A stretch of DNA of 64,000 nucleotides. It comes from CAWGOF01 sp963824225. GTDB taxonomy: Bacteria; Acidobacteriota; Polarisedimenticolia; Polarisedimenticolales; Polarisedimenticolaceae. Below, piece after piece: positions 26,601 through 33,732 of this stretch (its first letter is position 1; every line of letters begins with the position of its first letter). The stretch is taken from contig CAWGOF010000002.1 in the NCBI GenBank assembly GCA_963824225.1, forward strand, positions 1 to 64,000, written 5' to 3'. Under the pieces are notes generated by a model. The model was not told the DNA's origin. It saw only the letters and a list, made by a program, of their open reading frames with translations, and did no database searches. Both the position numbers and the translations under genes were made by a program.

Positions 26601-28492
26601 TCGATGCGTCCTCGTTCGTCGGGGACATCCCGCCGAGGGGCGAGGCGAACGCCGTGGATCCGTTCGTGTTCAAGGTTGCGAATGTCGATCGCGCGGGCTC
26701 CGGCCTCAACACGCTCGATGACTTCTCGGCCACGTTCTCGCTGATCATCACCGGCGAGGGCTTCGACACGACGACCTCGGCGCAGACGATCACGCTCGAT
26801 CTGGACCTCGACGCGCAGCTGCAAGGCGGCACGACGACCGGCCAGTACTTCGAGTCGTTCGAGGTGCCGAGCGGTCTAGCGTCTTTCACCACGTACAACA
26901 CGGACCTCGGCCGACACAGCCTGGCCGCGTCCGACGGCTACCGCTGTCAGATGCACAATCCCGACGACCCACAGGCGAACTCGTTCGGTGATACGACCTG
27001 CTACCTCGGTGGATCGCCGGCGTCGGCCGACCGCTACCACTGGCAGATCGACGATCCGGCCGACATCGACCTGGGTCGTGGCTACACGGGGACCAACTCG
27101 CTGTACTACGGCGTCTTCGGCGCCGCGGCGAACATGAACACCACCCCGATGGGTACCCTGGACGGCACGGGGAACACGAACCCGGTGCACCTCGGTTTCC
27201 AGGGCACACCGCCCGAGCTGTCCTGGAAGCACCAGGTCAGCTTGCTCGACTGGAGAAACGTCAACGCGCAGCCCGGCCGCACAGCCGATCGCGGTTGGGT
27301 CTCTCTCCAGTTGGCGAATGCCGTCGGCGCTCCCGTCGGCAACTGGATCCGGCTCGAGCCGTACACCAACGTCTACGACGAGCAGTCGGAAGACAACTAC
27401 TTCAACTGCTTCTTCGACCCGGTCGACGACGGCAACAACGAGGACAACGTCAGCACGCGTCCACCGGACTCGCTCCGTATCTACGGCCCGTCGAGCAGCT
27501 GCTACCCGCAGTTCTCGTACGCGCACATGGGCGAAACCGGCCTGGCGTTCAATCCGAGCAACACGGGTGACGGACAGGGTCCCGGCCTCGACGGCGCGAG
27601 CGGTATCGGCACGTGGGTCGAGTCCAAGGTCAGCCTGTTCCGGTTCCGCGGTCGGAGCATCCGGTTCCGCTACCAGGTCACAGGATTGAAGGCTCAGGGA
27701 GCCGAGACCTGGGAGCAGATCTTCGTGTTCAACCCGAATCCGGGTGACGACGGCTGGTGGATCGACGACGTGCGGATCACCAACACCCTGAGCTTGCCCG
27801 CCACCGTGGTCAACGACACCGACGCCTTTGCCGGTGTAGCTTGCGGTGCCCTGTGCAACACCGTCACGCCGAGCCTCGTCGCGGATCCGACCGGACTGCC
27901 GGCGCCGGGACAGGTCGTGTCGCTCAGCGCAGTCGCATCGACGGCGGACAAGTGCCTCAACGGCACGATCCAGTATCGGTTCTGCGTTTCGGCGGACAAC
28001 GACTGCGCCGACCCGCAAGACACGATCCTGCGGTCGTTCACGGACAACCCGGACCTGATCGACGCTCCGGCCAACACGACCAAGTACGCCGTCGACGTCC
28101 GCTGCTCCTCGCTACCGTCCTGCGCGGCCAGCACTTCCGTCACGGTCCCGGTTGCCTGCCCGACAGACAACCTGTTCCCGACGGTCCTGTGGCCGAACAA
28201 GACGACGATGAGCTGGGGCACGTCGTTGACGTACCAACAGGCCGGCGGTACGAACGCGGGCCTCACCACCTACACCGACACCCTGGCGTCGAATCCAACC
28301 GACGTTCAGGCCGCGGCATCGTCCTGCTCGGCAACGTGCGAGGCGAACGCCGCCCCGGCGTCAGGGACGTTCCGCTGGTACCTGTTCCGCGTCTCTGGCG
28401 CGAAGACGCCGCTCGGCTTCTGTAACTCGGTCACCTGGGGACCGAGCGGGACCGACCCGTCCGCGGCCAGCCGCGACGCAGTCCTGCCCTAG
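20678..28492 (+). CDS. Giant secreted subtilisin-like (S8) serine protease
   Basis: 2,604 residues from ATG 20678, directly behind GGAGGAGGGT. A signal peptide (ITLLIAAAASMILLPLSQVL) and an inhibitor-like propeptide (about 110-205) precede the S8 domain: ILDTGIQ (Asp324), FTHGHVVASVALG (His381), AVGNSGAD (oxyanion Asn509) and LQSTSFASAAAAGAALVV (Ser616), all in expected order. A P-domain-like beta region follows. Residues about 1338-1420 and 1560-1615 hold cysteine-rich repeats of the type NNAxCPGG. Residues about 2055-2370 resemble the MAM-like domain of immune inhibitor A proteases (YFESFEVPSG, SLYYGVFGAA, WWIDDVRITNT). It is a single-gene unit with its own promoter and terminator. Probably a secreted or surface-bound protease for large polymeric substrates; export route and processing cannot be seen. 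Confidence 0.88.
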   Translation: MRSRSLTGLRITLLIAAAASMILLPLSQVLAENGPEPTGDGELRPASPDAGEQPLGRDVQFTRSSYVWPYASGPYYGDVEAAALDGRGVLRTPVGSFRVSEGLRQLPAELKSANKLGQQGVQYFIVLADPAELPYGGLEDVRRMVETRGGAVIGNVPTAGLLARLTPATYAELSKSSRVVAIEPYHAAFKLDPTIGRTPLVDPATAISEVYNLTISVFPGESAQAVAQAIGRLGGTVAEIQGDTTIKAQLHRGKLGDLASIEAVRRVWEDIPARPMGEETTAVMQTGRLGGGPSTGAVPYSDAGIDGSGNARPGTSPQVLMILDTGIQLDAGDLSNTATDAGTPGALHRKVRFYGPTNPFGVGQLGDAAGCDTGEKGGFTHGHVVASVALGAATRVPVSYGAAKFLRDNNGNAWRVDGVAPGAVLVAYDGQLTPAQTSCADPHQNTVTPGDLYNGGATGSMGEAYDTRGARVFNFSWGAVNVAYTAQSVDIDQFLNDKASAIVFVAVGNSGADANTDTIPDPQTLNDLGTTKNAVVVGASRNADDLGADTNTNAENKPLFSSTGPATGGRIAPLLMAPGADIGTTGIGSEYACLTNDNNQTNPVECARRSGLQSTSFASAAAAGAALVVRDYLAQGFYPDGRADNVSNAADQVLDASGSLVKATLIASADFLNGVGFLGTGGDNLTFRYRFNNDQGYGRIELDNALPLASWPLSPNGMIIHDGGLVGGRRDIAFAIPAEANGVIDATVANTDDGTFQVCNTSQELRVALAWMDPVDGLEDGTLVNNLNLEIQAPSGKVYWGNYFTDDNNRDGVLNVGTEDCADINGEVSTLTQREWSIPACVRSARDTANPTEAVYLSPDPLGLETNSQIELGTWQVRVSAAGGGVGTQRYALVVAGGVCNRSAVALDDRQYVCNQAPTITVTEFAEAGDLTPTAGTTQARTTVQVLQGATVVDTETGVPFTQVPGGGFVFEAANLFLTDRTNPESNNGALDVRNGNTIRVSYVDVDGAGNPSANKTRISEARVNCRTSVGFGNIVFAKLGRDTAFNVLGGCETNRRGQREFGAPDQYMDAGENISFEFAYASQEPIDLVDANVELRCVIADVNSPADCRPGSTDCPDPNRDDNVRCDQTQGNAALRYMSILNTPQTVGALPSTAALTGNFSIAMASSIACAVANPGCPVANSPVVEMVLAVRADTSGKTTQGLALSRQTLNADEQSLYYSTDFPTGGTEYRDWDNNERINSWLPSQVAQPAQVNDPQPIYLNGGTFTSDYRFEAFVWSDATAGGTKNLALNSPWNFDITDGGFVSGLTANTDEATIGPGVVSQWGEDKNFNGVDDKQCTNNVTIGCVRDADCPGGTLGLCQSVEQRDPADTTLNRSWNIRGGCGWVTRAPGNCSILATLACYTDADCPIGTGTCVANPTGAGGAWHTGRIGGTTDASCLFTGTNPGQCQSMENVGGSTGQRTWMEVLETPEIAKVNGATHTVEFVDFQWNFSVGMQDDNARMDWDIDNNSRALEPADTRIDFAFLNGLRGDYDANLGTNNAFLTDGYPVFAELCSSRIRNRCLGGTNANNACVNNAQCPGGGTCTPNVCNGGTNNAKACVNNAGCPGGLCQPGYSPGPVTENCAVEASTASLNGSLGNSRRAKNSCYFEGGGVDGGGAAVQGALDTLGLPKPYDDDIDQDGDALVDEFVTAAGPIRNMNMNTVNGPDMRFGTIEDIYGDTGDFFKAAIAIRNDEKDSPDEPDPAVGYGLGVDDVLVMWREFSVVADATNCATNGQCAVIDVTAGNFFEGRAVVFISVLEPSPAAANDCPTGTDDNDCDNNGIPDVIVTASSQAETLGEKVIANKVGSTTEYRGEIPISNVANVAGVLFIAAQGAENPLVTVSYTDSNDGTGSICKNNVDPAQWGRITSSTTVFLDAGAVLVIDAALTDNGDNDGWADTNETVSVLLHVANLGAGPANAVSIRAATTSSRVDCILDASSFVGDIPPRGEANAVDPFVFKVANVDRAGSGLNTLDDFSATFSLIITGEGFDTTTSAQTITLDLDLDAQLQGGTTTGQYFESFEVPSGLASFTTYNTDLGRHSLAASDGYRCQMHNPDDPQANSFGDTTCYLGGSPASADRYHWQIDDPADIDLGRGYTGTNSLYYGVFGAAANMNTTPMGTLDGTGNTNPVHLGFQGTPPELSWKHQVSLLDWRNVNAQPGRTADRGWVSLQLANAVGAPVGNWIRLEPYTNVYDEQSEDNYFNCFFDPVDDGNNEDNVSTRPPDSLRIYGPSSSCYPQFSYAHMGETGLAFNPSNTGDGQGPGLDGASGIGTWVESKVSLFRFRGRSIRFRYQVTGLKAQGAETWEQIFVFNPNPGDDGWWIDDVRITNTLSLPATVVNDTDAFAGVACGALCNTVTPSLVADPTGLPAPGQVVSLSAVASTADKCLNGTIQYRFCVSADNDCADPQDTILRSFTDNPDLIDAPANTTKYAVDVRCSSLPSCAASTSVTVPVACPTDNLFPTVLWPNKTTMSWGTSLTYQQAGGTNAGLTTYTDTLASNPTDVQAAASSCSATCEANAAPASGTFRWYLFRVSGAKTPLGFCNSVTWGPSGTDPSAASRDAVLP

Positions 28493-28514
28493 GACAAGAC
28501 CAGTCCGACCTCGA

Positions 28515-28543
28515 GGGGAGGGGCTTCGGCCCCTCCCCTTTTT
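28515..28543 (+). terminator. Intrinsic terminator of the subtilase gene
   Basis: GGGGAGGGGC and GCCCCTCCCC form a ten-pair perfect stem around a TTCG tetraloop, followed by TTTTT at 28539-28543. It begins 22 bases after the stop codon and isolates the next unit. Confidence 0.92.
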
Positions 28544-28594
28544 GTTTCCAGCGTGGTGCAGAGATTGTGGCTCTACGTCGTCGCGTTGCTGGCC

Positions 28595-28600
28595 TACAAT
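28595..28600 (+). promoter_or_regulatory. Likely -10 box for the tRNA-like/LeuRS-like unit
   Basis: TACAAT matches the -10 consensus in five of six positions and sits 36 bases upstream of the tRNA-like 5' end. A convincing -35 is not seen (TCTACG at the 17-base position). The strong terminator at 28515-28543 makes an independent promoter here likely. Confidence 0.4.
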
Positions 28601-28636
28601 CGACTCCATCGGAGCGGTCTGGATCTCCGAGCCTGG

Positions 28637-28824
28637 GCGCCCGTAGCTCATTGGGGACAGGCGGCCCACGCGAGCCGGAACGATGGGCGCGCACGGAACC
28701 GGCGTATCGTGCGGCACGTCGGAGGTCGACGCGCCCTATTCCAACGTTCCGGCTCGACTGGATCGACCTCAGAGCGCTGGCCTGTTAAGCCAGAGGAGCG
28801 GGTTCGATTCCCGTCGGGCGTACC
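28637..28824 (+). tRNA. tRNA-like gene, anticodon GUU, with a 122-base D-loop
   Basis: Two segments fit as halves of one tRNA. The 5' half is acceptor GCGCCCG (28637-28643), T8, A9, D-stem GCTC (28646-28649) and ATTGG. The 3' half is D-stem GAGC (28772-28775), anticodon stem CTGGC/GCCAG around CTGTTAA (anticodon GTT at 28784-28786), variable AGGA, T-arm GCGGG-TTCGATT-CCCGT, and acceptor CGGGCGT (28815-28821), which pairs with the 5' acceptor over seven pairs (one G-U). U33, A37, T54-T55-C56 and A58 are all in place. The D-loop is 28650-28771, about 113 bases too long, and the insert itself folds. Discriminator 73 is A, while bacterial tRNA-Asn normally has G. The 3' CCA is not encoded. It could be a broken tRNA-Asn, a novel tRNA, or a tRNA-mimicking leader of the synthetase gene 28 bases downstream. 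Confidence 0.6.
28671..28756 (+). repeat. Structured insert inside the tRNA D-loop
   Basis: CGAGCCGGAACG (28671-28682) is an exact inverted repeat of CGTTCCGGCTCG (28745-28756). Nested inside, GGGCGCG (28685-28691) pairs with CGCGCCC (28730-28736), and two five-pair hairpins can form within that (GCACG/CGTGC at 28691-28712; CGTCG/CGACG at 28717-28731; each shares a base or two with the seven-pair stem). Just outside, TGGGG (28652-28656) can pair with CCTCA (28767-28771). The insert is therefore an extended, branched hairpin, too short for a group I intron. Confidence 0.65.
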
Positions 28825-28851
28825 CTCCGCCCCGGGCGTCTGGAGGAACCG

Positions 28852-30690
28852 GTGACGGAGCCGATCGAGCCAGGTCGCCGGCGCAGGCGGAACCCCGAAC
28901 GATCCCCCGGCGGCGGGCGGGACTCGCCCGCTCGACCGGCCGCTCGACCGGACCGGGCGTGCGTCGGGGCCTACGACTTTCGCGCCGTCGAGACGCGGTG
29001 GCAGCACCGATGGGAGCAGCATCGGTGCTTCCGGGCCCCCGCACGCCCCGAGGGCCCGCGCTTCTACAACTACGACAGCGGCCCGTTCCCCAACGGCGAG
29101 CTGCACCTGGGACACGTGCGGACCTACGCGCTCGGCGACATGACCGCGCGCTACCAGCGGTTGCTCGGCAAGAGCGTCCTGTACTGCACCGAGTGGGATT
29201 CGTTCGGGCTGCCGAACGAGCTTGCCGCGCTCGCCCAGGGCGTGTCGCCGCGCGAGCTCACGCGGTCGTGCATCCGGCGCATCCGCTCGCAGCTGCAACG
29301 GCTGGGGATCAGCTACGACTGGGACCGCGTCCAGGACACGAGCGACCCGGCGTACTACCGCTGGACCCAGTGGCTGTTCCTGAAGCTGATGGATATCGGC
29401 CTGGTCGAGCGCCGGGAGACCGACCTTCCGTGGTGCCCGGGGTGCGAGACGACTCTGGCCCGGATGCAGGTGATCGATAACGCGTGCTGGCGCTGCGAGC
29501 GGCCGGTGGAGCTGCGTCGCACTCCGCAGTGGTGCGTCTCCCTGTCACGCGATTCCGACGAGCTCCTCCGGACCCTGAGCCGGCTGGAGGACTGGAGTCC
29601 GCGAGCGAAGAACCTGCTCCGCGGGTTCATCGCGGGTGAATCGGCGACGGGCCGCTGGGTCCACGACTGGATCGTCTCACGCCAGCGCGCCTGGGGGACT
29701 CCGATCCCGATCGTCCATTGCGAGGCCTGCGGAGCCGTGCCCGTGGATCCGGCTGCCCTGCCCGTCCTCCTGCCGGACGGTCTCGACTGGTCGCTCGGCC
29801 CGCGTGCGCTCGCGGACTGCGTGGCCTTCGCCGAGGCTCGCTGCCCCGCGTGCGGCGGGGCCGGACGGCGGGAGACCGACACGCTCGACTGCTACTTCGA
29901 TGACATCTGGTGCTTTCTCGCCGCGGCCTCCGGGCTGGACCCAGCCTTCTCCTTCGATCGGGGAGCGTTCGCCTGGATGCCGGTCGATCGCTTCCACAGC
30001 GGTTACGACACGTTCTTCTACCTGCACCTCCACCGGTTCCTCGGTCTGCAACTCGCGCGTCTCGGTGTCCTCGACGGCGCCGAGCCGATCCGCAGCTACA
30101 TCGGGCACGACATGGTCCTGGCCGGCGGTCGCAAGATGAGCACGCACCTGGGCAACGCCGTCGGCGCGGGGGGGCTGCTCCACCGACACGGCGCCGACGC
30201 GCTGAGAGTCGCTGTGTTGGGGGCCGCGAACCCCAACAAGCCCGTTTCGTTCACCGACTCGATGCTGGCGCGGGCGGAGGCGTTCCTGGCGGAGTTCCAC
30301 CGGCTGTGCGCGGCGTGCGCCGGCGCGATCGATTCCGCGGGCGCGGAGCCCACGGCGGCCGGGCGCGCGGCGGCCGGGCGCGCGGCGCGCCAGCTGCGGC
30401 AGGAGGCCGACAACGAGCTGCGTCGGATCGGCCGGTTCATCGACGAGTACCGGCCGCGAGGGGCGCTCGACGCGCTGGCGCGACTCGTCGAGCGGACGGC
30501 CGGCTACGCGCTCCAGCGCGTTGCGAGCGAACGCTTGTCGGCTCCGGATCGGTCGGTCCTCGGCGGACTGCTGCGGGACCTAGCTATCGCCCTGTCACCG
30601 TTCGCGCCGCACCTCGCCGAGGAGGGCTGGCGCCTCGTCGGGGGCGCACCGTTCATCAGCCTCGGCCGCTGGCCCGAAGCCGGCCGGTGA
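28852..30690 (+). CDS. Leucyl-tRNA synthetase homologue without editing domain
   Basis: 612 residues from GTG 28852 (GGAGGA 7 bases upstream); ordinary bacterial LeuRS is about 800-880. The class I core is clear: FYNYDSGPFPNGELHLGHVR with HLGH at 85-88, TEWDSFGLPNELAA, LEU-type YRWTQWLFLKLMDIGLVERR, zinc cysteines in LPWCPGCETTL and NACWRCE (about 194-214), WIVSRQRAWGTPIPIVHC, a second cysteine pair set (CEACG, CPACGG) and RKMSTHLGN near 428 as the KMSKS loop. The CP1 editing domain, normally between the first zinc segment and WISRQR, is missing; about 45 residues join the two. The lysine of KMSKS position 4 is Thr. It could be a specialised paralogue or, less likely, the cell's only LeuRS. 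The tRNA-like element lies immediately upstream; no other gene shares the unit. Confidence 0.82.
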   Translation: MTEPIEPGRRRRRNPERSPGGGRDSPARPAARPDRACVGAYDFRAVETRWQHRWEQHRCFRAPARPEGPRFYNYDSGPFPNGELHLGHVRTYALGDMTARYQRLLGKSVLYCTEWDSFGLPNELAALAQGVSPRELTRSCIRRIRSQLQRLGISYDWDRVQDTSDPAYYRWTQWLFLKLMDIGLVERRETDLPWCPGCETTLARMQVIDNACWRCERPVELRRTPQWCVSLSRDSDELLRTLSRLEDWSPRAKNLLRGFIAGESATGRWVHDWIVSRQRAWGTPIPIVHCEACGAVPVDPAALPVLLPDGLDWSLGPRALADCVAFAEARCPACGGAGRRETDTLDCYFDDIWCFLAAASGLDPAFSFDRGAFAWMPVDRFHSGYDTFFYLHLHRFLGLQLARLGVLDGAEPIRSYIGHDMVLAGGRKMSTHLGNAVGAGGLLHRHGADALRVAVLGAANPNKPVSFTDSMLARAEAFLAEFHRLCAACAGAIDSAGAEPTAAGRAAAGRAARQLRQEADNELRRIGRFIDEYRPRGALDALARLVERTAGYALQRVASERLSAPDRSVLGGLLRDLAIALSPFAPHLAEEGWRLVGGAPFISLGRWPEAGR

Positions 30691-30713
30691 CAGCCCAGTG
30701 GAGGCAAACGCGC

Positions 30714-31724
30714 CTAGAACAGGGTACCGGGCACCCGCTGCCGTCCGAGATGCTCGCTTGCCCGCCGCGTCACGCGGCGACCGCGCGGGGTGCGCTCGAG
30801 AAACCCGATCTGCATGAGGAACGGCTCGTAGATCTCCTCGACTGTCCCCGGGTCCTCTCCGGCCGCAGCAGCGAGCGTCGCAAGCCCCACCGGACCGCCA
30901 GCGAACTTGTCCAGGATCGACACGAGGATGCGGCGATCGACTTCGTCCAGTCCGTAGCGGTCCACCTCGAGTCTCTCGAGGGCCGTTCGAGCACTGGCGC
31001 CGGTGATGACCGACCCTCCTTCGACCTGCACGAAATCCCGCACTCGACGCAACAGCCGGTTCGTCACCCGCGGCGTTCCCCGAGAGCGGCGTGAGATCTC
31101 CTCGGCACCCTCCCGATCGATGTCCAAGCCCAGGATCGCGGCCGATCGTTGGGCGATCCGGTACAGGTCCTCGGCCGGGTAGTAGTGAAGGTGATGAACG
31201 ATGCCGAACCGATCTCGGAGCGGCGGGGAGAGTAGACCGAACCGCGTGGTCGCACCGACGAGGGTGAACGGCGGTAGCTCGAGTCGCACCGTGCGGGCCC
31301 CCGGCCCGGACCCGATCACGAGGTCGAGGACCCCGTCCTCGAGCGCCGGATACATCAGCTCCTCGAGCGCCCGGCCCAACCGGTGGATCTCGTCGATGAA
31401 CAGCACCTCTCCCGGCTGGAGGTTCGTCAGGATCGCCGCGAGGTCACCGGCCTTTTCGATGGACGGACCCGCGGTGACGCGAATCGGAGATCCCATCTCC
31501 CGCGCGATCACGTGCGCCAGGGTCGTCTTCCCGAGGCCTGGGGGCCCATAGAGCAGCGTATGGTCGAGCGGCTCCCGACGGCCCCGCGCGGCTTCGATGA
31601 ACACCGAGAGATTGGCCCGGATCTTCTCCTGACCGACGTACTCGTCGAGGCTTCGCGGTCGAAGAGACCCCTCGACCGCCTGGTCCTCGGCCCTCGCGGC
31701 TCCGGCGACGATTCGCTCTTCCAT
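30714..31724 (-). CDS. ruvB: Holliday junction branch-migration helicase RuvB
   Basis: 336 residues, normal length. AAA+ motor of the RuvAB complex: [18 protein letters not shown] (Walker A, near 54-71), [10 protein letters not shown] (Walker B), [20 protein letters not shown] (sensor 1 and arginine finger), then the winged-helix DNA-binding domain ([37 protein letters not shown]). Last gene of yebC-ruvC-ruvA-ruvB; 16 bases separate it from ruvA. It ends 23 bases from the convergent LeuRS-like gene. Confidence 0.97.
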   Translation of the reverse strand: MEERIVAGAARAEDQAVEGSLRPRSLDEYVGQEKIRANLSVFIEAARGRREPLDHTLLYGPPGLGKTTLAHVIAREMGSPIRVTAGPSIEKAGDLAAILTNLQPGEVLFIDEIHRLGRALEELMYPALEDGVLDLVIGSGPGARTVRLELPPFTLVGATTRFGLLSPPLRDRFGIVHHLHYYPAEDLYRIAQRSAAILGLDIDREGAEEISRRSRGTPRVTNRLLRRVRDFVQVEGGSVITGASARTALERLEVDRYGLDEVDRRILVSILDKFAGGPVGLATLAAAAGEDPGTVEEIYEPFLMQIGFLERTPRGRRVTRRASEHLGRQRVPGTLF

Positions 31725-31740
31725 GGCCTAGTCGAGACTC

Positions 31741-32343
31741 CTACCGCGAGAGCCGCATCAGCGCGTCCCGCAGCACCGCTCCGAGATCCACGGGGTCGCT
31801 TCGACCCGCGAGCGCCGCGTCGACCGATTTGCGAGCCGCGTCCGAAGCGTACCCCAGATTTACTAGCGCCGAGACGGCATCATCACGCGGGGACCCGCGG
31901 CTCGGGGACACCTCCGTTGCGGCCGTCCGCGCTCGGGGAGCGTCCCAGCGGTGCTGCAGTTCGAGCATCAGCCGCTCGGCGGTCTTTTTCCCGACGCCCG
32001 GTACCTTGTGCAACCGTCCGACGTCGGCACGGGCCACGCATGCCCGGAGCTCGGACGCGCCGATTCCCGAGAGAATACCCAAGGCGAGCCGCGGGCCCAC
32101 ACCCGATACCGTCAGTAGGTCCTCGAACACCGCTCGCTCTTCCTCCGCCACGAACCCGAACAGCTGCAGCGCGTCCTCACGGACGTGCGTGTGGACGTGG
32201 AGCGTCACCTCGGAGGCCGCCGCCTCGGCTAGCGCAACATACGTAGGCACCGAGACGCCGAGCCGGTAGCCCACACCACGGACGTCGAGGATCACATGCG
32301 CCGGCTTGCATTCGACGATCGTCCCCGTGAGCCTGGCGATCAC
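31741..32343 (-). CDS. ruvA: Holliday junction branch-migration protein RuvA
   Basis: 200 residues from GTG 32343, chosen because IARLTGTIVECKPAHVILDV is the normal N-terminus. It has the OB-fold domain, the two helix-hairpin-helix motifs (TVSGVGPRLALGILSGIG, HKVPGVGKKTAERLMLELQ) and the C-terminal RuvB-binding domain (DDAVSALVNLGYASDAARKS). It binds four-way junctions as a tetramer and loads RuvB. Confidence 0.96.
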   Translation of the reverse strand: MIARLTGTIVECKPAHVILDVRGVGYRLGVSVPTYVALAEAAASEVTLHVHTHVREDALQLFGFVAEEERAVFEDLLTVSGVGPRLALGILSGIGASELRACVARADVGRLHKVPGVGKKTAERLMLELQHRWDAPRARTAATEVSPSRGSPRDDAVSALVNLGYASDAARKSVDAALAGRSDPVDLGAVLRDALMRLSR

Positions 32344-32383
32344 CGGCACCCCGCGTGGCGCGACTCGGCGGCTCCCCGCCCGG

Positions 32384-32884
32384 TTAGCCCGAGACGGATC
32401 GGATCCGCCGCAGCTGGAACTCGTTGGCCATGTGACACAGCGCCACGGACAGCGCGTCGGACACGTCGTGGCCGTGCTCCGTGCTGGCACGACCGAACAG
32501 GCTCTCCATCAGGACACCGATCTGTTCCTTGGGCGCGCGGCCGTTGCCCGCGACCGTCTTTTTCACCGTCGCGGGCGCGTACTCCGCGACCGTAAGCCCC
32601 GCCAGGGACACGACCGCCAAGACCACGCCGCGGGCGTGCGCGAGCTGCAACGATGCCCGCGCGTTCACACCGTGAAACGGCGCTTCGACCGCCGCGGTGT
32701 CCGGCTCGTGATGGGCGAGGACCTCGACGAGGCTCGAGTGCAGCCGTGCCAGCCGGACGCCGAGCGCGGCGTGCGGCGGCATCCGGATCACGCCGCAGGC
32801 GAGAAGCGTCGGCTGCGTCGGCGACCCGGATACGATGCCCCAGCCCGTCGCCAGGGATCCAGGATCGATGCCGAGTGTCCGCAT
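32384..32884 (-). CDS. ruvC: Crossover junction endodeoxyribonuclease RuvC
   Basis: 166 residues from ATG 32884. The Holliday-junction resolvase acidic residues lie in LGIDPGSLATGWGIV (first Asp), AVEAPFHGVNARASLQLAHA (Glu) and HDVSDALSVALCHM (last Asp pair). TVKKTVAGNGRAPKEQI is the basic DNA-binding loop. It follows yebC by 16 bases and precedes ruvA by 40. Confidence 0.96.
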   Translation of the reverse strand: MRTLGIDPGSLATGWGIVSGSPTQPTLLACGVIRMPPHAALGVRLARLHSSLVEVLAHHEPDTAAVEAPFHGVNARASLQLAHARGVVLAVVSLAGLTVAEYAPATVKKTVAGNGRAPKEQIGVLMESLFGRASTEHGHDVSDALSVALCHMANEFQLRRIRSVSG

Positions 32885-32900
32885 TAGCTGCGGAGCCGGG

Positions 32901-33650
32901 TCAATTCGCGCTGCTTCCAACCGCAGCATCGGACACGGCGAGATTGGCCCAGACGTTCTGGACGTCCTCCTGCTCCTCGAGCGCCTCGAGCAACCGCAAG
33001 CACTGCTCGGCCTTCTTGGTCTCGAGCTCCACGGTGTTCTTCGGCTGCAGCACGAGCGAGGATTCGGTCGCGGTCACGGCAGCCTGCTCGAGAGCGCGCT
33101 GTACCGCCTGGAACACGTCCGGCGCGGTCGAGATCTCGAACTGCTCGCCGCTCTGGCTGAGGTCGTCCGCACCGGCGTCGAGAACGATCTCCAGGAGCCG
33201 TTCCTCGGATGTACTGGAGGCGGGCACGACGAACCAGCCCTTCTTCTCGAACATCCACGCCACGCTGTTCGGCTCCGCCAGATTACCGCCGTGCTTCGTG
33301 AACAGGTGCCGGATCTCGGGCGTCGTCCGCATGCGGTTGTCGGTCAGCGTCTCGACGTAGATCGCGACACCGCCCGGGCCGTAGCCTTCGTACGCGACTT
33401 CCTCGTACTGGACGCCCGGCAGCTCGCCGGTTCCCTTCTGAATCGCGCGTTTGATGTTGTCGGCGGGCATGTTCGCTGTCTTCGCCGCGAGCACGGCCGT
33501 GCGGAGCCGAGGATTCGCCTCCGGGTCACCGCCTCCGATCCGGGCGGCCACGGTCATTTCCTTGATGATCTTGGTGAACCGTTGGCCCCGCTTGGCGTCG
33601 AGCGCGGCCTTCTTGTGCTTGATCGTGCTCCACTTGGAGTGTCCGGACAT
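32901..33650 (-). CDS. yebC: YebC/PmpR-family protein
   Basis: 249 residues, full length, with the family start MSGHSKWSTIKHKKAALDAK and the core IKRAIQKGTGELPGVQYEEV, YEGYGPGGVAIYVETLTDNR and IRHLFTKHGGNLAEPNSVAW. Members have been described as transcription regulators and, more recently, as translation factors relieving ribosome stalling on proline-rich stretches. Position directly upstream of ruvC is a common bacterial arrangement. Confidence 0.95.
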   Translation of the reverse strand: MSGHSKWSTIKHKKAALDAKRGQRFTKIIKEMTVAARIGGGDPEANPRLRTAVLAAKTANMPADNIKRAIQKGTGELPGVQYEEVAYEGYGPGGVAIYVETLTDNRMRTTPEIRHLFTKHGGNLAEPNSVAWMFEKKGWFVVPASSTSEERLLEIVLDAGADDLSQSGEQFEISTAPDVFQAVQRALEQAAVTATESSLVLQPKNTVELETKKAEQCLRLLEALEEQEDVQNVWANLAVSDAAVGSSAN

Positions 33651-33732
33651 CGGGAAGCCTCACGCGCGTGGATCGAATTCTACCACACGGGGATACCCGT
33701 GCGGCGTTCGTGCGGCAGCGGAATCGGGCGCT

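Noticed and set aside
28650..28771. Group I intron in the tRNA-like gene
   Set aside because: At about 113 bases it is too short for a group I core, and it is in the D-loop rather than at the anticodon.
28637..28824. tRNA locus as an integration site for a mobile element
   Set aside because: No integrase, direct repeat of the tRNA 3' end, or cargo genes are present on either side.
33651..33732. CACGGG/CCCGTG hairpin between the OmpW-like gene and yebC as a terminator
   Set aside because: The stem is six pairs with no T-run on the minus strand, too weak to call.
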